Assembly: GCA_024681875.1 (NCBI GenBank)
Contig: JAILAA010000093.1
Span: 1-13,287, forward strand
Source of the DNA: Prevotella sp.
Lineage (GTDB): Bacteria; Bacteroidota; Bacteroidia; Bacteroidales; Bacteroidaceae
Length of the DNA: 13,287 bases
Direction: 5' to 3'
Part shown: piece by piece, positions 1 through 4,904 of the stretch
How positions within the stretch are numbered: position 1 is the stretch's first letter
Layout of the letters: each line of letters opens with the position of its first letter
The notes under the pieces: model-generated
The model's database searches: none
Seen by the model: only the letters and a program-made list of their open reading frames with translations
What the model was told of the DNA's origin: nothing
Position numbers and translations under genes: made by a program

Positions 1-1
1 C

Positions 2-877
2 AGCCCAGATTATCCATATTATGAATTAGTAGAGACTCCTTCTTTCCCTCTCTATGAGGGAGCATGGTACGAAGAGGACAAGAAAGTGTACTTTTATGAC
101 GCAACGACCAAACAGCTTGGGATAAATTGCGAAATGATGTACGACTTCTCCGCCAATTCCAACGACACCATACAGATTAATAATCAACGTTATATAATTG
201 GGCCGAGGCAGACAGGAGGCATCAAAGGTTTTAAGGGCGTTTATCGAGATATAACAAACCACATGGCATGGAAAACCACTTGGTTGGAAGGTGTCGGGAG
301 TCTTGGCAGCCCGAGAACAAATGTCTATGGAGAGGGAGATTCTGCGTGTTTCCTGATGTCATGTACCGTTGGTGACGAAGTCATCTACTTCAACGATGCA
401 TATGAGGATGGTGCAACTCCTGATAGCGCAGGAGCCAGAAAAGGCCGCTTCGACTTCACCCATATCACCAAGATACGGCCCAAAGTACCGATGAGGAGGG
501 CGGCTGACAAACCACTATATGGCGAATATAATGATCAGCTGTTAGGCATCAATCTCGACCCGCTCGACGATGCCTATCTGGTGCGCATTACTGACGAATC
601 AGGCAAAGGTATCTATGAGAAAGCCATTGACGCTGGCAACATCGTAGGTCTCAACATCGACATCTCCACCTTTGCAAAAGGCCGTTACACCGTTACATTA
701 GAGAATAGCCAGGAGTTATTCACAGGCGAATTCGAAGCACAAGCGACAGGGATAGAGGAAAATGTAAAAATTGAAAAAATAAAAAATGAAAAAATCTACA
801 ACCTTCAAGGTCAGCGAATCTGTTCCTTGCAGAAGGGATTGATTATAGTAAACGGGCGAAAGGTTGTGGTGCGATAA
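2..877 (+). CDS. Secreted protein with DUF3244-like domain (3' part)
   Basis: The frame is open from base 2, so the true start lies left of the window. A GTG at 86 is internal and there is no reason to prefer it. About 291 codons are visible. The first half has the W-(L/I)EGVGSLGSP and SCTVGDEVIYF pattern seen in Bacteroidetes exported proteins of unknown function. Bases 520-740 encode a small beta-sandwich-like segment (LLGINLDPLDDAYLVRITDE, then STFAKGRYTVTLE and ELFTGEF) that resembles DUF3244. The last residues, IYNLQGQRICSLQKG then IVNGRKVVVR, match the C-terminal tail common on secreted Prevotella proteins, possibly a sorting or anchoring signal. A lysine/glutamate-rich linker just before the tail (bases 762-797) is built from an A-rich repeat also found in intergenic DNA here. 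Function and partner are unknown. The gene converges on the TPR gene at 1127. The protein class is fairly secure; the domain name is from memory. Confidence 0.7.
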   Translation, partial: SPDYPYYELVETPSFPLYEGAWYEEDKKVYFYDATTKQLGINCEMMYDFSANSNDTIQINNQRYIIGPRQTGGIKGFKGVYRDITNHMAWKTTWLEGVGSLGSPRTNVYGEGDSACFLMSCTVGDEVIYFNDAYEDGATPDSAGARKGRFDFTHITKIRPKVPMRRAADKPLYGEYNDQLLGINLDPLDDAYLVRITDESGKGIYEKAIDAGNIVGLNIDISTFAKGRYTVTLENSQELFTGEFEAQATGIEENVKIEKIKNEKIYNLQGQRICSLQKGLIIVNGRKVVVR

Positions 878-1131
878 TAAGTTATTCAAGTTTCGCATTC
901 GCTCACTTTCTTTGTAGTTCAGGAGTTCTGGAGTTGCTGGAGTGCAGACATTAGTTCTGAAAGCTCTCTTCTCCCGCGGATTTACAGGAGTTCTGGAGTT
1001 GCTGGAGTGCAGACATTAGTTCTGAATGCTCTCTTCTTCAGCGGATTTACAGGGATTGGAGTGTTGTCTGAACTCCTGAACTCCCTGTAACTCCTGAACT
1101 CCTATAACTTGCGAAAGTTGTATAAGTTATT
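877..1131. repeat. Repeat element with terminal inverted repeats between convergent genes
   Basis: This stretch between two convergent genes is almost entirely repetitive. The ends, 880-896 and 1111-1127, are imperfect inverted repeats (14 of 17 positions, ending in TTTCGC / GCGAAA). The 10-mer ATAAGTTATT occurs in direct orientation at both borders, 877-886 and 1122-1131, and the right copy contains the TAA stop of the TPR gene. Inside are two 65-base tandem units and a block of AACTCCTGAACTCC repeats at 1071-1103. That block is complementary to the CAGGAGTTCTGGAGTT start of each tandem unit, so the transcript could fold on either strand. It may be a MITE-like or REP-like element acting as a two-way terminator. 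No open reading frame or poly-T tract of an ordinary terminator is visible. Confidence 0.6.
920..1049. repeat. Two-copy 65-base tandem repeat
   Basis: Unit 1 is 920-984 and unit 2 is 985-1049. They differ at three of 65 positions, and a third copy begins at 1050 but breaks off after a few bases. Each unit starts CAGGAGTTCTGGAGTTGCTG and ends GCGGATTTA. There are too few copies and no spacer structure for a CRISPR. The period is not a multiple of three, so it is not a coding repeat. Confidence 0.85.
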
Positions 1132-2635
1132 TATTTTTCTTCTTATATTCCTTCCACTCCTTGCGTATGTTGTTCTTCCAGTTTTTGCTGACGGTGACAA
1201 TCGTAAACTCGCCTTGCCAATCAGCATCTGCTTCTTTAGTTAATTCTGTGAATGAGCCTTCCTTAAATAGCAACATCCTGCTACTTTTTGATTGTGGAGC
1301 TTTAGGAAGTGGTGAATCCATATTCCAATCGGCGTTCTCAATTATGTAGTATGCGCCTTCAAGCCCCCATGGATTGTTGGCCGCACTCTGATATTTGGCA
1401 CAGGCCATCTTGTCTTCTATGAATGTTTGAAAGGCTTTTTTCAATTGTTTGTTATTCTGTTCGTTTTGAAGTAGATTTGTATAGGCAGTATAAATAATAC
1501 TGTTTATCTCGTTCTGCTTGTTGGGTAGGCTGTCGTATAATGGCAAGACCTGTTCTGCGTATTCAATTGTTTCTGCCCATTTCTCCTGAATAAGCATGGC
1601 TGCAACAGCGAAATAATATGCGTCAGCTAACTGGCTGCGCGAGAATTTTGTCGAATGCTTCATCCATTTGACGGCTTGAAGAGCGCAATCCCCCATTTCA
1701 ATGTGCTTGCCTTCTTTGAAATAGAGTAAACTCTTGAATTGCCAGAGGTTGCCGTAGTCTTGTTGCTGTCCTGATTGTTCCACTAATTCAATGGCATGGT
1801 CTATATCCCTCAAGGCTGCAGGGGTGTTGTTTTGCAGCATATAAATGAATGCACGGGCCTGATATGCATTCAGTATCAATGTGTCGGTGGGTGTGACGGC
1901 CTGAGCCTCTGAAAGCCTCACTGTTCGATTTGCATATTTATTTGCAAAGAAAGGAGCTGCCTTTACTTCTGCGAAGAATGCCAATGCATCGTCTTGCCAG
2001 CCCAGATTTGTTGAATCGAGCTCGGCTCTGACCATCAGGTAATTGATGGCTCCATCCAGGTTGTTTGCCTCTTTGTACTGATCGGAGATTTTCTTCAATG
2101 AGTCTGCGGCGGCTTCAATAGTCTGTCCTTCTGCAGGCAGCCGTCCGTATAATTTGCGAGCTTGAGTTAATAGAATATCCCAGTTCTTTGTCAGGAAGGT
2201 TATACGGTCTTGCGTCAGTTCCTTGCGCCGCCATTGTTCCTTTACTGTTTGTGACTGGCCATTTGGCAATAAAACTACATACTCGGTTGAGAGCAACTGA
2301 CCGTCATCCTCTATCCTGTAACTCATGTCAAGATGCCCTTGATAATTGATGGCTGTGTGGAAAACTAAATCCTCAGCATATTTTCCAGGGGCAAAAACCT
2401 GATAGCTACCCATAATCCATGTTGAAAGGCTGTCACTATAGCCTGGCACAAGATTATAACCATACATTTGGCCATTGGGCAAGAATATCTTTCCCGAGTT
2501 TGGGCCAACCATCTGGTTGTTCTCTGCCTGCCACATGCCTACAAGGTTGCTGTCTTGAGCATACAAAGGCGTCATGCTCAGACTCAAAGTCATAGCTATA
2601 GCAATGACTATTACTTTAACGATAATTTTTTCCAT
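1127..2635 (-). CDS. Exported lipocalin-like plus TPR protein
   Basis: The product is 502 residues, starting at ATG 2635-2633. A canonical signal peptide (residues 1-26, hydrophobic core VIVIAIAMTLSLSM, cleavage near LYAQ) sends it across the inner membrane, and no lipobox cysteine is present. Residues about 30-140 begin LVGMWQAE and resemble the Bacteroidetes DUF4488/lipocalin-like beta-barrel. Residues about 180-430 are helical and contain TPR-like units (TLILNAYQARAFIYMLQNNT followed by ALRDIDHAIELVEQ; YYFAVAAMLIQEKWAETIEY). The C-terminus is lysine-rich. The likely role is a periplasmic or surface scaffold binding a peptide or protein partner; no catalytic motif is visible. A Bacteroidetes promoter lies about 100 bases upstream, and no Shine-Dalgarno precedes the start. 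Signal peptide and TPR calls are firm; the DUF assignment is tentative. Confidence 0.75.
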   Translation of the reverse strand: MEKIIVKVIVIAIAMTLSLSMTPLYAQDSNLVGMWQAENNQMVGPNSGKIFLPNGQMYGYNLVPGYSDSLSTWIMGSYQVFAPGKYAEDLVFHTAINYQGHLDMSYRIEDDGQLLSTEYVVLLPNGQSQTVKEQWRRKELTQDRITFLTKNWDILLTQARKLYGRLPAEGQTIEAAADSLKKISDQYKEANNLDGAINYLMVRAELDSTNLGWQDDALAFFAEVKAAPFFANKYANRTVRLSEAQAVTPTDTLILNAYQARAFIYMLQNNTPAALRDIDHAIELVEQSGQQQDYGNLWQFKSLLYFKEGKHIEMGDCALQAVKWMKHSTKFSRSQLADAYYFAVAAMLIQEKWAETIEYAEQVLPLYDSLPNKQNEINSIIYTAYTNLLQNEQNNKQLKKAFQTFIEDKMACAKYQSAANNPWGLEGAYYIIENADWNMDSPLPKAPQSKSSRMLLFKEGSFTELTKEADADWQGEFTIVTVSKNWKNNIRKEWKEYKKKNK

Positions 2636-2734
2636 TTTGTTTTAAGTTATTAGGTATTTAGTTGGTTCTATTTCAATAATAACCTTTTCCTCTACATTTC
2701 TTGCACAAGCCAAGGTGATTTCCCAATCCAACTG

Positions 2735-2764
2735 CAAATGTAAACAAAAAAATGAAATCTCAAA
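2735..2764 (-). promoter_or_regulatory. Bacteroidetes-type promoter for the TPR gene
   Basis: On the minus strand the -33 element TTTG (2764-2761) is followed after 18 bases by the -7 element TACATTTG (2742-2735), then CAG. This fits the Bacteroidetes consensus TTTG-N19-21-TAnnTTTG, with one base short in the spacer. Transcription would start near 2729, giving a leader of roughly 95 bases before the ATG at 2635. Confidence 0.6.
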
Positions 2765-3023
2765 ACTATCTTGGAAAAAATGAATTAGAGGAAATTTCGG
2801 ACAGAAAATGGCTTGGAATCAGAAGTTAGATGAAATAAGTTCACAGGTTGGTAAAAATTTTTCACAAAAAGGGCGATTAACTACCCTCATATTTTGAAAA
2901 TTCTGCACCAAAGGAATTCTGATTCGAAAAAACGCCGTATTTTTTAAGTTCGCTTATCTTGCAGAGAATCAGCGGGATAAATGATTTTTCGACTTGTTTA
3001 TGACTTTGGCGAAGTCGGTCGCT

Positions 3024-3047
3024 AAAAAATCTAACGTTAGATTTTTT
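3024..3047. terminator. 24-base perfect palindrome, possible two-way terminator
   Basis: The left half is AAAAAATCTAAC and the right half is its exact reverse complement, with T running on to 3048. Read in either direction this gives a short hairpin flanked by A and T tracts, the layout of a bidirectional intrinsic terminator. The stem is AT-rich, so an operator-like or recombination function is also possible. Confidence 0.45.
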
Positions 3048-3131
3048 TACGCGGAGCCTGGTTTTGAAAAAAAGTGGGCTCGCGACAGAAATGCGAAAGC
3101 TGGTTTTGACTCTGAAAAAGGCATCAGAAAG

Positions 3132-3173
3132 CCCCAAAACTGCACGTTATTCAAAAAATGTGCAGCTTTTGGG
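3132..3173. other. Long imperfect hairpin
   Basis: CTGCAC (3140-3145) pairs with GTGCAG (3160-3165), AAAA (3136-3139) with TTTT (3167-3170) across one bulged C, and CCC (3133-3135) with GGG (3171-3173). This gives a 13-pair stem with a 14-base loop. It has no T tract on either side, so it is not a standard terminator. It is part of the hairpin-dense block. Confidence 0.5.
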
Positions 3174-3419
3174 CCTCGATTTTTCGTTCCTGATGATGCA
3201 AAAATTCCACTTTTCGTGCTCTACGCACTCTAGTTTGACTTTTTTCAGAGACCTGTTTTTGAGGTAATATTTCTTTACAAGCAACTATCGCCTGCTTTTC
3301 ACTACAGAGAATCCCTCCTTTATTGCCTGTTTCCGTGCACAATTTTGTGTGTTCGCGCACAAACAACTTGACTTGCGTCAATAATCAGTGCTTTTTCTTG
3401 CAAAACACGATGAAAAATA

Positions 3420-3450
3420 TTGCGCGGCAGCATTTTTCGTCGTACCTTTG
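3420..3450 (+). promoter_or_regulatory. Bacteroidetes-type promoter P1
   Basis: TTG at 3420-3422, a 20-base spacer, then TACCTTTG at 3443-3450 followed by CATC. This is a good match to the TAnnTTTG consensus with correct spacing. Transcription should start near 3456 and run toward the terminator at 3646-3685 and then corA. Confidence 0.65.
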
Positions 3451-3455
3451 CATCG

Positions 3456-3685
3456 TCAAAAGGAAAAAACTGATGACAGCGTTCTTCCAAGTATTATAGA
3501 AATTAGGTTTTTAGATTCAATAGTTGTTAGTTATTAGGTAATTTTGATTGTTAGTTCATTAGGTTTTTTGGTTTTTTAGGTAAAAAAGATTTGTTGTAAG
3601 GTTAACATGTTTAGAGAAGGTTTTTAGTTATTTAATATCGTTTAGTTGCAGGCCAAGTTGTGAAACCAGGCCTGCAATTTTTTTT
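3456..3685 (+). ncRNA. Candidate small RNA or attenuated leader
   Basis: A predicted transcript of about 230 nt runs from promoter P1 to an intrinsic terminator. From about 3500 to 3645 it is nearly free of C (about four in 145 bases), made of U, G and A runs such as TTAGTTATTAGGT and TTAGGTTTTTTGG. Near its 5' end is an eight-codon frame, ATG 3473 to TAG 3499 (MTAFFQVL), preceded by AAAAGGAAAAAACTG, which could be a leader peptide. The 12-mer AGTTATTAGGTA (3529-3540) recurs at 2645-2656 in the same orientation, in the 5' leader region of the TPR gene but on its non-template sense. I do not recognise an Rfam family. It may be a stand-alone RNA, or a leader whose terminator controls read-through into corA. 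Confidence 0.4.
3646..3685 (+). terminator. Intrinsic terminator
   Basis: TTGCAGGCC (3646-3654) pairs perfectly with GGCCTGCAA (3669-3677) across a 14-base loop, followed directly by eight T (3678-3685). This is a textbook rho-independent terminator on the plus strand. It ends no protein gene, so it must end an RNA started at P1. Confidence 0.85.
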
Positions 3686-3707
3686 ACGAAACTTTTTTTG
3701 AAAAAAA

Positions 3708-3738
3708 TTGCGGCAGTGTAAATAATTTCGTATCTTTG
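3708..3738 (+). promoter_or_regulatory. Bacteroidetes-type promoter P2, upstream of corA
   Basis: TTG at 3708-3710, a 20-base spacer, then TATCTTTG at 3731-3738 followed by CAG. This is the strongest promoter match in the window. It sits immediately after the terminator and would start a transcript near 3744 with a leader of about 210 bases before corA. Confidence 0.7.
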
Positions 3739-3769
3739 CAGCCGATTATAAACCAAATTGACAAGAATT

Positions 3770-3805
3770 ATGGACGATTACCCGGCGGAAACTTTTAAAC
3801 GTTAA
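3770..3805 (+). CDS. Possible 11-residue leader peptide ahead of corA
   Basis: ATG at 3770 opens the frame MDDYPAETFKR and TAA closes it at 3803-3805. It begins about 25 bases after the predicted start of transcription from P2 and ends six bases before a potential RNA stem. The acidic and proline-containing start recalls MgtL, the enterobacterial magnesium-transporter leader whose acidic/proline codons destabilise the ribosome at low magnesium. The resemblance is in character only, not homology. A chance short frame is quite possible. Confidence 0.3.
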   Translation: MDDYPAETFKR

Positions 3806-3806
3806 G

Positions 3807-3850
3807 GCTGGGGGATGGCGAGCAAGGCTGCTAATCCCCTTGCCGCTACA
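3807..3850 (+). promoter_or_regulatory. Structured leader element, possible pseudoknot, before corA
   Basis: GGGGAT (3811-3816) pairs with ATCCCC (3834-3839). Within its loop, GCG-A-GCAA (3818-3825) pairs with TTGC-CGC (3840-3846) just downstream, so the two stems can form an H-type pseudoknot. If the second stem extends to GCAAGG/CCTTGC it takes over CC at 3838-3839 and competes with the first stem. This suits either a ligand-binding fold or a switch. It does not match the fluoride riboswitch, whose second hairpin is absent, or any cation riboswitch I can recall. Confidence 0.4.
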
Positions 3851-3851
3851 G

Positions 3852-3933
3852 AAAATTGAAAAAGTGAAAAGGTGAAAAAGTGAAAAGACGCTATTGTTTC
3901 TCAACTTTTCAATCTTTCAACCTTTTAATTTTT
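3852..3933. repeat. A-rich inverted repeat of the GTGAAAAA family
   Basis: The left arm, 3852-3887, is a near-tandem run of GTGAAAAA-type units (AAAGTGAAAAGGTGAAAAAG). The right arm, 3899-3933, is T-rich (CAACTTTTCAATCTTTCAAC) and largely complementary to it. Together they give a long weak hairpin ending 20 bases before the corA start. Related sequence occurs at 12731-12750 and inside the first gene at 762-797. Confidence 0.55.
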
Positions 3934-3952
3934 AAAAAACGGATTAGCAACA

Positions 3953-4879
3953 ATGAAGACATTCTGGAACTTCCAAGGCGGGCTGACCCAGCTCTCAGAG
4001 TGGCAGCCCAATAGCTGGATACAGGTGACATGTCCCACAGAGGATGACCAGCATCATCTGGAGGAGCAGTTCGGTATACCCGACTACTTTATTACCGATA
4101 TCAGCGATACCGACGAGCGCGCCCGTTACGAGTATGACGACGGCTGGATGCTCATCATCCTGCGTATACCCTATGTGCGTGAGGTGCGCTCGCGCACGCC
4201 CTACACCACTGTGCCCCTCGGCATCATCCACAAGCGTGATGTCACCATCACCGTGTGCTACTATGAGACGAACATGATGATTGACTTCGTCAGCTACCAG
4301 CAGAAACGCGGCGTGGGCTTCACCGACTATGTGGACATGATTTTCCGTCTGTTCTACAGCGCAGCGGTGTGGTACCTGAAGCGCCTGAAGCAGATTAACT
4401 CGCTCATCGACAAGGCCAAGCGCAACCTCGACCGCGACGTGAACAACGAGAGCCTGATAGGCCTGAGCCGCTTGCAGGACTCGCTCACCTATTTCCAGAC
4501 TTCTATCCGCGGCAACGAGACGCTGCTGTCGAAGTTGAAGTTCAAGCTGCAGATTGACGAGCTGGATGCCGACTTGATTGAGGACGTGAACATTGAGATG
4601 ACGCAGGCCCGCGAGACAACAGCCATCTATTCGGACATTCTGGAGTCGACGATGGACACCTACAGCAGCATCATTAACAACAATATGAATACGGTGATGC
4701 GTACGCTGACCAGTGTCACCATCATTATGATGTTCCCAACGCTCATCGCGTCGCTCTTCGGCATGAACCTCATTAATGGCATGGAGGACAAGCCCTTTGG
4801 CTTCATCCTTGCTCTCATCATCAGCGTGGGCACCGCAGCTGCCGCCTGGTGGTTCTTCCGCCACAAGCGGCTGGTGTAA
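3953..4879 (+). CDS. corA: CorA-family divalent cation transporter
   Basis: This 308-residue inner-membrane protein would form a pentameric channel taking up Mg2+ (possibly Co2+ or Ni2+). The N-terminal 230 residues are the cytoplasmic domain, ending in the long acidic and helical stretch around RGNETLLSKLKFKLQIDELD. The C-terminus has the two family helices: TM1 about residues 249-269 (VTIIMMFPTLIASLF), the signature GMN at 270-272, a short acidic loop (NGMED), and TM2 about 282-301 ending in a basic tail (FRHKRLV). Length is normal for the family. ATG 3953 is the only good start, in a purine-rich context GGATTAGCAACA. The gene is monocistronic and converges on the helicase gene 25 bases away. 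A complex 5' region with two promoters, a terminator and potential RNA folds suggests control by transcript leader. The family call is certain; the transported ion is inferred. Confidence 0.95.
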   Translation: MKTFWNFQGGLTQLSEWQPNSWIQVTCPTEDDQHHLEEQFGIPDYFITDISDTDERARYEYDDGWMLIILRIPYVREVRSRTPYTTVPLGIIHKRDVTITVCYYETNMMIDFVSYQQKRGVGFTDYVDMIFRLFYSAAVWYLKRLKQINSLIDKAKRNLDRDVNNESLIGLSRLQDSLTYFQTSIRGNETLLSKLKFKLQIDELDADLIEDVNIEMTQARETTAIYSDILESTMDTYSSIINNNMNTVMRTLTSVTIIMMFPTLIASLFGMNLINGMEDKPFGFILALIISVGTAAAAWWFFRHKRLV

Positions 4880-4904
4880 TCTTTTTTCTTGCAAAGGAAA
4901 GCTG

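Larger units (their letters stand above)
2770..3420. other. AT-rich, hairpin-dense non-coding stretch
   Basis: I see no convincing protein gene here. Short open frames exist on both strands (for example minus 2877-3137), but they read straight through hairpins, which makes both strands open, and they resemble no family I know. The stretch contains CTGATTC/GAATCAG (2919-2925 with 2966-2972), GACTT-TGGCG-AAGTC (3002-3016), the perfect palindrome at 3024-3047, a stem GAGCC/GGCTC (3054-3058 with 3077-3081, extended by CGC/GCG), the long stem at 3133-3173, and TTGAC-TTGC-GTCAA (3368-3381). It could be a decayed mobile element or a structured RNA. No promoter of the TAnnTTTG type faces into it from either side. 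Confidence 0.5.

Noticed and set aside
920..1049. CRISPR array
   Set aside because: Only two directly abutting copies of a 65-base unit with no spacers and no cas genes.
2994..3260. Group II intron remnant
   Set aside because: Several stems and a GTGCTCTACGCACTC stretch suggested it, but I could not find a domain V-like hairpin or any reverse transcriptase remnant.
2877..3381. Short open frames of 60-90 codons on both strands (for example minus 2877-3137, plus 2994-3233, minus 3151-3381)
   Set aside because: They run through palindromes, give similar peptides on both strands, have no promoter or recognisable family and no start context. They are better explained by hairpin-rich non-coding DNA.
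3807..3850. Fluoride (crcB) riboswitch
   Set aside because: GGGGATGG and the CTAC end recall it, and a pseudoknot is possible. The second hairpin and its conserved bases are missing, and the downstream gene is corA rather than crcB or a fluoride exporter.
4880..4904. Terminator between corA and the helicase gene
   Set aside because: There is a T-rich run (CTTTTTTCTT) after corA but no convincing stem before it. CAGC/GCTG lies inside the helicase end and is too weak to call.
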